A stretch of DNA of 35,872 bases from a virus. Shown here piece after piece: positions 28,439 through 35,757 of the stretch (positions are counted from its first letter, which is position 1; every line of letters starts with the position of its first letter). The notes beneath the pieces are model-generated. The model had not been told where the DNA came from, did no database searches, and was given only the letters and a program-made list of their open reading frames with translations. Location: positions 1 through 35,872 of IMG/VR virus record IMGVR_UViG_3300034073_003453; one strand, 5' to 3'. Made by a program: the position numbers and the translations under genes.

Positions 28439-28559
28439 TTTTTATCCAAAGATCATCAGCCATTTCGATATCATAGTAAGTAGGTGTAGTTAGTGGAATT
28501 TTTTCTGGTTCTTTATTTCTTGGATTGTCTGTTAGTGGTATTTTTTTTGGTTCTTTCAT
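28383..28559 (-). CDS. 58-aa protein with an internal duplication, overlapping the deaminase gene
   Basis: From the ATG at 28559. Residues 2-11 (KEPKKIPLTD) and 16-25 (KEPEKIPLTT) repeat. It ends 56 bp inside the deaminase gene in another frame. Probably real: it fills the gap between the 48-aa membrane protein and the deaminase. Function unknown. Confidence 0.5.
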   Translation of the reverse strand: MKEPKKIPLTDNPRNKEPEKIPLTTPTYYDIEMADDLWIKNENNKQNDQTSIQELESD

Positions 28560-28570
28560 AGCGTATTTCC

Positions 28571-28717
28571 TTATTTATTTGCTAGTATATATAGTCCAAC
28601 ATTAGCAAAAGCATATCCGATATATGTTATTAGCATACCAGTATTGCCTTTGTATCCTTGCTCGCAAGCAACGTACAAATAGCAGCAACCAGTAAAAGCA
28701 ATTAACCAAGCACTCAT
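28571..28717 (-). CDS. 48-aa membrane protein
   Basis: Starts in an ATGA overlap with the UvdE stop. Two hydrophobic segments: LIAFTGCCYLYVACEQGYKG and GMLITYIGYAFANVGLYILA. The GNTGM motif with the second helix is a pattern I recognise from small phage membrane proteins of unknown role. Confidence 0.72.
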   Translation of the reverse strand: MSAWLIAFTGCCYLYVACEQGYKGNTGMLITYIGYAFANVGLYILANK

Positions 28718-29631
28718 GCGATTACCCCTTTACAGATTTCTTCATGATGTTCTATAGCATAGTCTTTCATTTTGAGTTCCATATCAACATCAAATTCTAA
28801 TCCATAGTTATTAAACATATTTTCAGCATAATCAGCATGAGCACGGGGATTATTTCCCGGCCTACTTTCGCTGTAGTGAAAAAGCGGTCGATATCCTTGC
28901 CATGTCAAATAGCAAGACTCAAGTGCTTCTTGTTCATTTAAATCATTAGGATTGCACTTGTGATGAAGATAATCAAATGTAATAGGTATATTTGTGGCAG
29001 GGTGAAAATGTTCGATAAGTTCTTTCACACTCCAGCAGTTAACTTTGTCATCATTTTCAATAACAAGTCTGCTCCTGCAATTAGGATCAAGACGATTAAA
29101 ATTTTGAATAAAACGATCAATGATTTCAGAGTGTGTTCCATTTTTATTATGAACGTGCAGGTTCATCGGGTTGTTATAATTTGCTTCAAGGCCGATTCTG
29201 TCGAAGAAATTGCTGTAGAAGTTAAGTTCTTTGATTGTTTTTTCGACTGCTTTGGGATTGAGAGATGCCAATACATTAAATTCGCTAGGATGACAAGAAA
29301 CACGAACCCCAGTATCGGAAATAGTTTGTGAAATATTCTTAAACTCGTTTTGTATGTCATCATAATTAGGCAACTCTTCTAATGATACATTTGCCTCATC
29401 ATATGTTATCAGTGGAAAGATATCACTACTAACACGATATGTATAATTATTTTTGGAGCAATATTTGATAGTTTCATTAGTTGTTTTGAGGTTGTTTAGA
29501 ATTCTATCTCCAAGAGTTTGGACCGCCTCTTCTCTGCGTAGGCAATTAAATCTTTTAAAGGTCATGGTTTGATGACCAATACCCTGTTCTTTAAGTTTAA
29601 GGGAAATACAACACAGTCCGTAGCGATTCAT
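28714..29631 (-). CDS. uvdE: UV-damage endonuclease (UvdE family)
   Basis: 305 aa, family-typical length. TIM-barrel metal-site motifs in order: NRYGLCCIS at the start, YRVSSDIFPL (about 65-74), SCHPSEFNVL (about 112-121), LHVHNKNG, LVIENDDK, PITFDYLHHKC, HYSESRPG and RAHADYAE. UvdE nicks 5' of cyclobutane dimers and (6-4) products without a glycosylase. With the ATP ligase and DNA glycosylase here it would give the phage its own light-damage repair, as expected for a phage of sunlit water, an inference. Codons are GC-richer. Confidence 0.94.
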   Translation of the reverse strand: MNRYGLCCISLKLKEQGIGHQTMTFKRFNCLRREEAVQTLGDRILNNLKTTNETIKYCSKNNYTYRVSSDIFPLITYDEANVSLEELPNYDDIQNEFKNISQTISDTGVRVSCHPSEFNVLASLNPKAVEKTIKELNFYSNFFDRIGLEANYNNPMNLHVHNKNGTHSEIIDRFIQNFNRLDPNCRSRLVIENDDKVNCWSVKELIEHFHPATNIPITFDYLHHKCNPNDLNEQEALESCYLTWQGYRPLFHYSESRPGNNPRAHADYAENMFNNYGLEFDVDMELKMKDYAIEHHEEICKGVIA

Positions 29632-29638
29632 AGTAAAG

Positions 29639-29690
29639 CCTCAAGCGTAGTATACCTCATCATCGACAAAAGTCAACCGTTCGCTTGAGG
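29639..29690. repeat. Inverted repeat bracketing the UvdE promoter
   Basis: CCTCAAGCG (29639-29647) and CGCTTGAGG (29682-29690) are perfect inverted copies on either side of the promoter. They could form an operator pair, an attenuator or a looped DNA target. Confidence 0.7.
29649..29676 (-). promoter_or_regulatory. Sigma-70 promoter of the UvdE gene
   Basis: TTGACT (29671-29676), 16 bp containing GTCGATGATG, TATACT (29649-29654), inside the inverted repeat. It also covers the stop of the small gene upstream. Confidence 0.85.
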
Positions 29691-29870
29691 GATTTCTTCT
29701 ACTGATAAAATTTTTTGAACGATGATATCATCAATTAAAAGATTAAAAGTAAATTGTTTTTCTGCCTTATCTTTATCTGATGAATGCACTATTTCATTGT
29801 ATAATAGGCTTTGCCCAGGATTATCTCCACACATATCACAAACCTGTGCCGTAACATTAAATGTTCTCAT
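29673..29870 (-). CDS. 65-aa protein with a CxxC
   Basis: From the ATG at 29870 in an ATGA overlap with the ThyX stop. CDMCG at residues 11-15 (AQVCDMCGDNPG) and a beta-like FTFNLLIDDIIVQKILS. Might be half a zinc ribbon or a redox site. Unknown. Confidence 0.65.
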   Translation of the reverse strand: MRTFNVTAQVCDMCGDNPGQSLLYNEIVHSSDKDKAEKQFTFNLLIDDIIVQKILSVEEIPQANG

Positions 29871-30520
29871 AAAATCCAATCTTTTTCAAGACCTCCTAAT
29901 GCCTCACTAATGATGGGAAAGTGTTCAACAAAAATTGCTTTACATTCTTTTGCTATAAGCATGTGTTCTTTTTGAGTGCCATTTTTTTCTCTTAAAGATA
30001 TGTATGTTATCCACGATCTCAAATTTCCGCTCATGTACAATCTGGTAGGAGTGGCTAAGGGCAATATGAACCTAGCACACTCTTTTGCAATTCCATCACG
30101 AATCATTTGATCATATAATAATTTAGCGCTTCTAAAATGGTCTGAAATTCTAGCGTTCCAATATTTTTTTTCATAGTCATCTATACAGTCTATACTATTT
30201 TGTCTGTTTTTTGTGTCTTGTTTACGCAAGTCGAACAGGGGTATATCGTCGCTAAGTAAGGTTGTATCAGCATATCTTTGGCTGAATTCTTGAAAAGTAA
30301 AACTACGATGGCGTAAAATCTGGGCAGCAAGACCTCTGGTTGTGTTTATTTCCAGAGTCATAAAGGCCATTTCAAATATACTCCAATGATGGTGGTCTAT
30401 ACAATACTTTAAAAGCTTGCTAATATTTTCATTGTCTTGGTTATTTGGATTGCTCACTCTAGCACAATACGCAATATGTTTTTCTGCGTCTGGAGTTGTG
30501 CTAATTAATTTTACATTCAT
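29867..30520 (-). CDS. thyX: Flavin-dependent thymidylate synthase ThyX
   Basis: 217 aa from the ATG at 30520, chosen because it overlaps the previous stop in an ATGA and leaves the usual MNVKLIS start. The ThyX signature RHRx7S is RHRSFTFQEFSQRY (70-83), with ARVSNP early, HHHWSIFEMAFMTLEI and LPLATPTRLYMSGNLRSW later. It methylates dUMP with methylenetetrahydrofolate and FAD/NADPH. Length is family-typical. Confidence 0.95.
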   Translation of the reverse strand: MNVKLISTTPDAEKHIAYCARVSNPNNQDNENISKLLKYCIDHHHWSIFEMAFMTLEINTTRGLAAQILRHRSFTFQEFSQRYADTTLLSDDIPLFDLRKQDTKNRQNSIDCIDDYEKKYWNARISDHFRSAKLLYDQMIRDGIAKECARFILPLATPTRLYMSGNLRSWITYISLREKNGTQKEHMLIAKECKAIFVEHFPIISEALGGLEKDWIL

Positions 30521-30672
30521 GGTTTTTCCCATAGTTTTGTAATTTTTTTCCATATCGGTCTAAAAAAATAAGCGGTTATTACGCTAGAGATACCGCCGAT
30601 AATACCATTAGCAACTGCTACTGGTACAACCACACAGGTATAAACAAAGTTTTTATTTTTTTTAGTATTCAC
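30517..30672 (-). CDS. 51-aa membrane protein, GTG start
   Basis: Begins with GTG at 30672 inside the preceding gene's last codons and ends in an ATGA overlap with ThyX. One membrane helix (YTCVVVPVAVANGIIGGISS) then a basic tail (RPIWKKITKLWEKP). The overlap pattern at both ends supports it and fixes the ThyX start. Confidence 0.6.
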   Translation of the reverse strand: MNTKKNKNFVYTCVVVPVAVANGIIGGISSVITAYFFRPIWKKITKLWEKP

Positions 30673-30910
30673 TTACTTCTACTTTTTTAAGTTCTAGGTT
30701 ATCTCGATACTCTTTTTGATGATCTAACCACTTATCATCAGTCATATGATTGTATATCGCTGTGGCAAGTTTGCTAACGCTTGAGGCAACACCACTAGAC
30801 ATAGGATCACTAGAGTCAAATTTTGCCCAATAATATTGACCATCTTTTTTATCTTTAATGGTTTCATATCCTTTGTTTTTCGCCCAAGTTTTAATTTCTT
30901 TCCAAAGCAT
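30662..30910 (-). CDS. 82-aa unknown protein
   Basis: Preceded by GAAGGAGACTGG and its own promoter. KEIKTWAKNKGYETIKDKKDG, YYWAKFDSSDPMSSGVASSV, HMTDDKWLDHQKEYR. The SSxxKLATAIYNHM part is probably helical. Conserved-looking phage protein, function unknown. Confidence 0.72.
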   Translation of the reverse strand: MLWKEIKTWAKNKGYETIKDKKDGQYYWAKFDSSDPMSSGVASSVSKLATAIYNHMTDDKWLDHQKEYRDNLELKKVEVSEY

Positions 30911-30929
30911 AACCAGTCTCCTTCAGGTA

Positions 30930-30957
30930 ATAGTACCACATTTGGATCAATTGTCAA
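30930..30957 (-). promoter_or_regulatory. Sigma-70 promoter upstream of the ThyX operon
   Basis: TTGACA (30952-30957), 16 bp, TACTAT (30930-30935), in the intergenic gap after the 63-aa gene. Drives the 82-aa gene, the membrane protein, ThyX and the CxxC gene. Confidence 0.8.
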
Positions 30958-30970
30958 TGCGGCCATAAAT

Positions 30971-31162
30971 CTATTTTTGTAATTGCTCCATAGCATTTAT
31001 TTTTTGTCTATCGAGAAATCCAGCGGCATATCCGTGCATATATATTTCCTTATATAAGGACATTATTTTTTCGACTGATATATTTATTGCTGAATCATTT
31101 CGAGCCAGCCATTCATTAAATGAGCGTTCTTCATCACACAAATCATCCCAGTCTTCTGTCAT
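30971..31162 (-). CDS. 63-aa unknown acidic protein
   Basis: TEDWDDLCDEERSFNEWLAR then SVEKIMSLYKEIYMHGYAAG. Overlaps the zincin-like gene by 20 bp. Helical, not recognised. Confidence 0.65.
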   Translation of the reverse strand: MTEDWDDLCDEERSFNEWLARNDSAINISVEKIMSLYKEIYMHGYAAGFLDRQKINAMEQLQK

Positions 31163-31766
31163 GTTTTTTATATCTCCTATAAATAGAAAAAACTTTATTT
31201 ATTAAATTTGAATCAAGATTATTACGAATAAACTCGTCGTCATTATCGGTTATATATGCTTGTATTTCATCATTTAATACAGTTTTGGCATATCCTTTTG
31301 TAAGTATATAGTTTGATACTTTAGCAAAACCTTTACGATGTTTTTTGATTAAGTCATCTATTTCATTCCTGTAGTTTTCATCATATCCATACATCGCGTG
31401 AGATAATTCGTGCCGTAGAGTACTATTATTTTGAGCTCCTATAATATAGAAATCATCAACTCTATATTTTAGCAAGGTTAATAATTCTGTCTCTTGTGGT
31501 GTTAATGGATCAAATAGTCCGTCTTTAAAAGGACTCAGAACACAACTGGGAAAGTTAAAACCGATCCATATTTCACTATATAAATCTGCGCCATATTTTT
31601 TGCTATAAAAACTTTTTATATCACCAAGAGTAAAAATTTTGTTACGAAATTTATTACTAGGACTCTCGTAATATTCTTGAAAACGTATAAAAGTTTCACC
31701 AAGTTCTTTTTGAGAGTCTGCGCTAATCCAAACGCTGTTATAGGGCTGGTTTTTGATCTTTAACAT
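31143..31766 (-). CDS. Zinc-metallopeptidase-like protein (HExxH)
   Basis: 207 aa. NNSTLRHELSHAMYGYDENY contains HELSH at 119-123, with Glu130 a possible third ligand. Flanks: LYSEIWIGFNFPSCVLSPF upstream; NDEIQAYITDNDDEFI downstream. Such short zincins occur in phages without known substrate. The gene overlaps the sulfotransferase by 29 bp. Activity is likely but not certain. Confidence 0.72.
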   Translation of the reverse strand: MLKIKNQPYNSVWISADSQKELGETFIRFQEYYESPSNKFRNKIFTLGDIKSFYSKKYGADLYSEIWIGFNFPSCVLSPFKDGLFDPLTPQETELLTLLKYRVDDFYIIGAQNNSTLRHELSHAMYGYDENYRNEIDDLIKKHRKGFAKVSNYILTKGYAKTVLNDEIQAYITDNDDEFIRNNLDSNLINKVFSIYRRYKKHDRRLG

Positions 31767-32487
31767 ATTCGCCTTGCGTCCTTAGTTGCAAAATATAATT
31801 ATATAGATCTATCTCTAATGGTATTTTTGATTTAATTTTTTCTATTAGATCATTTGGATAATTAGGTTTATTGCTACTTTTATTAGTTATTATATTATTT
31901 AGTTTTAGATTAAATGGATTTGTTTTATTAAATATTTCAATGTCTTTGTCTAGGGTATGTAAATGAAAAATAAAATTATAGCAATTTTTGTATATGTCTT
32001 TAGCTATGTCATATTTTTCTTGGTCTGATGCGTTTATATTGTATGTAACATAATTCATATAAAGCTTACCGCAGTCATAAATTAGGGCGTCAAGAGATTT
32101 TTCGTTATTTAATAAATCATCTATAGGTATTCGGCAGAAAAATTCATTGTGACTAATGATTCTGTCTATGGGGTTCCTGACGCATACTGATCTATATGTT
32201 AGGCTTTTGTTTAAATCGAAGATGTTTTCTATTTGTAGATATTTACTATGATCAACGAATACTTTTGTTTTAGGATGTATTATTTTTTTAATACATACAT
32301 TAGATTCTTGGCCTAGTGTAATGTTGTTGTGGGTAAGGTCGCTTATGTATATGGGTTGCTCATAAAAATTATTCCCGTCATTTTTTAGACAGGCTCGGTA
32401 TATCATGCGCCTAAAACTTGTTCCTCCACATTTTGGTATATGATTAAACACCAGATACTGTGGCGGTGAATTATAAGCTAAGTCCAT
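31738..32487 (-). CDS. Sulfotransferase (Sulfotransfer_2 type)
   Basis: 249 aa. VFNHIPKCGGTSFRRMIYR (HIPKCGGTS at 16-24) is the PAPS loop of the heparan/carbohydrate sulfotransferase type, and SVCVRNPIDRIISHNEF (RNPIDRIISH at 104-113) is its 3'-phosphate motif. It is a different subfamily from the one at 7050-7712. In the cytoplasm it would sulfate a glycan. It sits with the unknown 32478-33233 gene (10-bp overlap). Confidence 0.86.
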   Translation of the reverse strand: MDLAYNSPPQYLVFNHIPKCGGTSFRRMIYRACLKNDGNNFYEQPIYISDLTHNNITLGQESNVCIKKIIHPKTKVFVDHSKYLQIENIFDLNKSLTYRSVCVRNPIDRIISHNEFFCRIPIDDLLNNEKSLDALIYDCGKLYMNYVTYNINASDQEKYDIAKDIYKNCYNFIFHLHTLDKDIEIFNKTNPFNLKLNNIITNKSSNKPNYPNDLIEKIKSKIPLEIDLYNYILQLRTQGEYVKDQKPAL

Positions 32488-33233
32488 AGATTTTTACGCA
32501 CTCGTATCAATTCGATCAGCATTTTAGTGTCTTCATTTTCTTGATCTATTTCTTTTTGATATGCTTGCTCGTATAACGTCTTTTTGTTCTTATATTTTTT
32601 ATTATCACAAATATCTGCGATATCTCCTAATGATGGATCGTCATATGGAGATTTACGATTTGGTCTTTCATTTTTCCACCACTCATACAATTTTCTAATT
32701 TTTCTATATGCTTTTGCTTGATCTGTTAGTTTGCCATAATGCTCATCATCTGGAGATGTTAAATAATCTTCGTCGTATTTTAAATTAGTAACCCAATCCA
32801 AATAATCATATGCTGCTTCTATACAGCGTCCGTTTTTGAATTTGTACTTTTTATCTTGACTCCAGAGGCTTAGGTGAGCCAATTCTACCTCAACAAAGTC
32901 TACCAACTCATTAAATAAACCATATAATATACGAGTATCAAGATCGTAATATTGTCCAGGTTTTAATCCTGTGCGAATATAGTGAAGTTTATCAAAATAA
33001 CGATTACGAATATAAATTTTTACTGTTCTGTAAATATCGTACGGAAAATAAACTATGTCTTGAATTTTTGGCAACAAGGTGTCGCTTAACCAAAAACGCC
33101 ACGGTCTTTCTTCTTTTTGTTTTTTGTCCCACTTATCCCACTCTCCCCATTCAAGAGCATAGGGTTTCTTTTCGCCTCTTATCCAATCGGCAAATTTAGA
33201 ACAATTCCAGTGATGTAATCTGTCTTTTATCAT
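32478..33233 (-). CDS. Large conserved phage protein, unknown
   Basis: 251 aa, Trp/Tyr-rich. KFADWIRGEKKPYALEWGEW, RYFDKLHYIRTGLKPGQYYD, LDTRILYGLFNELVDFVEVE, and a charged C-terminus. I know the LxxGxYxDLDxRxLxxxFxELVxFVExE pattern from large environmental phages, with no assigned function. Overlaps the next gene by 4 bp. Not membrane-bound. Confidence 0.75.
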   Translation of the reverse strand: MIKDRLHHWNCSKFADWIRGEKKPYALEWGEWDKWDKKQKEERPWRFWLSDTLLPKIQDIVYFPYDIYRTVKIYIRNRYFDKLHYIRTGLKPGQYYDLDTRILYGLFNELVDFVEVELAHLSLWSQDKKYKFKNGRCIEAAYDYLDWVTNLKYDEDYLTSPDDEHYGKLTDQAKAYRKIRKLYEWWKNERPNRKSPYDDPSLGDIADICDNKKYKNKKTLYEQAYQKEIDQENEDTKMLIELIRVRKNLWT

Positions 33234-33454
33234 AAGTCTATATTGACTTGGTTTTCATTAATTAGTCTATAAAATTCTTCTCTTATCTTATCTAAAGCAT
33301 CATCAGCATCTTTAAATGTATGACCATACTTATGCCATGCTCGTAACTGTTGACTATAATCCCACAAAAAAGTTTGCATCTTAGTTGCCTGAGATGTTAC
33401 CTCGTATTCTCTTTCTTCTTCTGGTAAGTCGAATTCAAATGTTATTTTTGGCAT
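33230..33454 (-). CDS. 74-aa protein paired with the 251-aa protein
   Basis: KITFEFDLPEEEREYEV then LWDYSQQLRAWHKYGHTFKD. It starts 4 bp inside the end pattern of its partner (ATGA overlap at 33230-33233) and is likely translated with it. The two often occur together in phages as far as I recall. Unknown. Confidence 0.7.
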   Translation of the reverse strand: MPKITFEFDLPEEEREYEVTSQATKMQTFLWDYSQQLRAWHKYGHTFKDADDALDKIREEFYRLINENQVNIDL

Positions 33455-33455
33455 A

Positions 33456-33692
33456 TTATTTTCCCAATGCTTTTGTGCTAAAGTCTAACTTATTATTTTC
33501 TTCACTTTCGTATAAAGAAATCCAATCCCCTACTAAATTTACCTCTATTTCTTCTGCGACAAGATCATAGTCCTTAAAGGTGTCGCCATCATATATTCTA
33601 AAAAAATATCCTTGTTTGACTGGACTATAAAGGAAAAACCCTTTAGCATTTTTTGCAGGCTTTTCTTTGTAGTTTACTAAATCACCAAACAT
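33456..33692 (-). CDS. 78-aa beta-rich unknown protein
   Basis: FGDLVNYKEKPAKNAKGFF, YSPVKQGYFFRIYDGDTFKD, EEIEVNLVGDWISLYESEEN. Overlaps the upstream gene by 11 bp. Not recognised. Confidence 0.65.
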   Translation of the reverse strand: MFGDLVNYKEKPAKNAKGFFLYSPVKQGYFFRIYDGDTFKDYDLVAEEIEVNLVGDWISLYESEENNKLDFSTKALGK

Positions 33693-34035
33693 TAGTATAA
33701 ACTCCTGGCTCTAATTTTGGTTCGTAGGGTCTAACAGTCCATCCTAATTTAATGAGATCAAGACGTATTTCGTCAGTTACAACACTTTCTGGAACGTAAC
33801 CTTCTTTATCGGCCATACCAGAACAATACCAATCTAGATAAGTCTCACCGACATCCCTTATATCTGCTACAATATTACCAGCGCCACGCCAAGAAGTACT
33901 CCATTCTTCATCGCCATAAAAAAAACTATTATTACACATAGCAGCATAAAGATTTTGACTATAAACTGTGCTATGTTTACATTTTTCTACTATGGTATCG
34001 CTGTCGAATATATCTATATCTAGATTTGGTTTCAT
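33682..34035 (-). CDS. 117-aa conserved phage protein
   Basis: From the ATG at 34035, in an ATGA overlap with the secreted-protein stop. NLYAAMCNNSFFYGDEEWST, SWRGAGNIVADIRDVGETYL, DWYCSGMADKEGYVPESVVT. The YAAxCNN and SWRGAGxIVADIR motifs recur in many phages; no function known. Confidence 0.75.
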   Translation of the reverse strand: MKPNLDIDIFDSDTIVEKCKHSTVYSQNLYAAMCNNSFFYGDEEWSTSWRGAGNIVADIRDVGETYLDWYCSGMADKEGYVPESVVTDEIRLDLIKLGWTVRPYEPKLEPGVYTNVW

Positions 34036-34304
34036 CTGTAAATTACTACTGGTTGTAGTATCCACTGAGTAAAAGGTCTACTAACTACTGTTTGCGTTTT
34101 ACAAAAAACTCTTTGTTGTTCGACTATAAAGTTTTGCTGAGAGATATAAGGAACCCATTGATAAACTACTACTGGTTGAGGTTGAGGAATATAAGTTGTT
34201 TGAGTTTGAACAACTTCTTGATATTGGACCCAATTTTGCGCATAAATATTTGATCCCATCACAATAAACACTAACACCATCAAGCATCTTGCTAAATTTT
34301 TCAT
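34032..34304 (-). CDS. Small secreted Gln/Val-rich protein
   Basis: 90 aa with a signal peptide (KNLARCLMVLVFIVMGSNIYA, cleavage about residue 22). The mature part is a repetitive beta-like chain (VQYQEVVQTQTTYIPQPQPV, VVYQWVPYI, TVVSRPFTQWILQPVVIYR). Resembles short exported beta proteins of unknown role. An upstream antisense-like frame is a shadow. Confidence 0.7.
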   Translation of the reverse strand: MKNLARCLMVLVFIVMGSNIYAQNWVQYQEVVQTQTTYIPQPQPVVVYQWVPYISQQNFIVEQQRVFCKTQTVVSRPFTQWILQPVVIYR

Positions 34305-34313
34305 ATTATCTCC

Positions 34314-34505
34314 TTAATTTTTATTCTTACCACACCACTCTGGAAAATCAGTAGTTTCTAAATTTCCCAGTAAAAGAGTAGACGGACTTATTGAAAGATT
34401 ACGAATAGCATAACATTTGTGGCCATCAGAATCATAGCCACAGTCCATGATATCGTATTCTGTTACGCTATGCAACATTTGGATCAATTGCTCTATACTA
34501 TTCAT
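34314..34505 (-). CDS. 63-aa unknown protein
   Basis: NSIEQLIQMLHSVTEYDIMD then GHKCYAIRNLSISPSTLLLG. Overlaps the next gene upstream by 8 bp. Not recognised. Confidence 0.6.
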   Translation of the reverse strand: MNSIEQLIQMLHSVTEYDIMDCGYDSDGHKCYAIRNLSISPSTLLLGNLETTDFPEWCGKNKN

Positions 34506-34773
34506 GGGTTACTCCACCATAAAATAGTTCTAAGCCTAAACATAAGTTAGGTTTATCTAGATTAATTACTATATGGGTATCGTCTATTTCTTTAATAGGA
34601 TCAGCAAATAACAAAATATGACCTATTTTCATAGAGTTATCAAAAAAGAATAAATAAGTATGGTCGTATGTCCATTTTGAATAATCTTCGTACACACCAT
34701 CGTGTACTAATCTTATCATAACAACTCCATCGAAGTTGTTTTTATCTTTAAAGTATTTTGCTAGTGATTTCAT
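34498..34773 (-). CDS. 91-aa unknown protein
   Basis: KSLAKYFKDKNNFDGVVMIR, YDHTYLFFFDNSMKIGHILL, HIVINLDKPNLCLGLELFYG. Alpha/beta, cytoplasmic. ATGA overlap with the small gene upstream. Not recognised. Confidence 0.62.
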   Translation of the reverse strand: MKSLAKYFKDKNNFDGVVMIRLVHDGVYEDYSKWTYDHTYLFFFDNSMKIGHILLFADPIKEIDDTHIVINLDKPNLCLGLELFYGGVTHE

Positions 34774-34901
34774 TCTACATCATAATACTCAGGAAACATA
34801 TCTAGATACAAATCAGCAAACGGGGCATTAATACCGTCATTGATTTCTAATCCAAAAATTGGCATCTCATTTTCTTCTTGATTATCTTCAGAATTTTGCA
34901 T
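34770..34901 (-). CDS. 43-aa acidic protein
   Basis: QNSEDNQEENEMPIFGLEIN then APFADLYLDMFPEYYDVE. Ends in an ATGA overlap with the following gene. Small and acidic, function unknown; the coupling at its end supports it. Confidence 0.55.
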   Translation of the reverse strand: MQNSEDNQEENEMPIFGLEINDGINAPFADLYLDMFPEYYDVE

Positions 34902-34930
34902 ATATTTTTCTGATACAAAATAAAAAGAAA

Positions 34931-35089
34931 TTAGCGAGTAAAATACCCAGGGATATTTCTAATATTTTCAGTAGGCTCATGATTGTATCTAGGTTTCTTA
35001 TATCCACAAAATACTTGACTTGTAAGTACCCCAATACCAGTTATAAGGGCAACAGCAACACCGACCACAAAAATAATTATATTATCCAT
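34931..35089 (-). CDS. 52-aa membrane protein
   Basis: One N-terminal membrane helix (NIIIFVVGVAVALITGIGVL) followed by a polar tail (KKPRYNHEPTENIRNIPGYF). Overlaps the 53-aa gene by 8 bp. Unknown. Confidence 0.6.
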   Translation of the reverse strand: MDNIIIFVVGVAVALITGIGVLTSQVFCGYKKPRYNHEPTENIRNIPGYFTR

Positions 35090-35243
35090 TGTTTGTCAAA
35101 TTCCCTAATGAAAGAATAGATGGAACCCAAAGACCAACAAAAACAGCCTGATCCCTAGATAGGTCAGTATCTCCGATAAACCAAAGAGTAACACTAAAAA
35201 CAAAACTAGCGAAAGCCGCAACCAGAAAATAATACTTACTCAT
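35082..35243 (-). CDS. 53-aa membrane protein, conserved phage type
   Basis: Two hydrophobic segments (FLVAAFASFVFSVTLWFIG; FVGLWVPSILSLGNL). The second, with VGLWVPSIxxLGN, is a pattern I recognise from many phage membrane proteins near holin or structural genes. Function unknown. Confidence 0.72.
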   Translation of the reverse strand: MSKYYFLVAAFASFVFSVTLWFIGDTDLSRDQAVFVGLWVPSILSLGNLTNNG

Positions 35244-35272
35244 ATAAATCCTATCTATTTGTAAAAGTTTAA

Positions 35273-35497
35273 TTAAGCCCTGCCGTCACGAATCATATCA
35301 ATTAATTCCACAACATATCGCGCTGTGTCTGGAGCATTGTTTCCTCCAAAATAATAACTACCAGTAAAATCATACATGCTCTGTAAATTTTTATCTCTGG
35401 TATACTCTCTATAGTAGTAGTCGCCATACTCCATGTAAAGATAATTGGCTACTTGACTCATAAAATTAGTAACATTAAATACAACAGGATTATTCAT
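35273..35497 (-). CDS. 74-aa unknown protein
   Basis: VVFNVTNFMSQVANYLYMEY, DYYYREYTRDKNLQSMYDFT, APDTARYVVELIDMIRDGRA. Tyr-rich and helical; AGGA upstream. Not recognised. Confidence 0.68.
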   Translation of the reverse strand: MNNPVVFNVTNFMSQVANYLYMEYGDYYYREYTRDKNLQSMYDFTGSYYFGGNNAPDTARYVVELIDMIRDGRA

Positions 35498-35508
35498 TTA
35501 AATTCCTA

Positions 35509-35757
35509 TTAAGAGTAAACGTCGGCAACATCATTATCGGTTGAATCTCTATATTGATCCAGTTTAAAACACTGAGTCATGGTATCAAACAACTTATTTG
35601 CTTGGAGCGTAAGCATCACTCGTAGCCCCTCAATAGCATTAACAATCTCATCTCTGCTCAAACCATGCTCAAGAATTCCCTCGCTCAATGTTCCAAGATC
35701 ATCAGTAAAAATATGTAATTTGGTAATCTCATTTTCTAAATCAAATCTATCTTTCAT
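35509..35757 (-). CDS. 82-aa conserved phage protein
   Basis: DRFDLENEITKLHIFTDDLG, EIVNAIEGLRVMLTLQANKL, FDTMTQCFKLDQYR. The DRFDLE.EI...TDDL pattern recurs in large phages; unknown. Leader GAAACAGGAGAAGAG; ATGA overlap with the gene entering from the right edge. Confidence 0.75.
   Translation of the reverse strand: MKDRFDLENEITKLHIFTDDLGTLSEGILEHGLSRDEIVNAIEGLRVMLTLQANKLFDTMTQCFKLDQYRDSTDNDVADVYS

Noticed and set aside
30742-30996. 84-aa minus-strand open frame
   Set aside because: It lies in another frame over the 82-aa gene, which has a promoter and GGAG site; this frame has neither.
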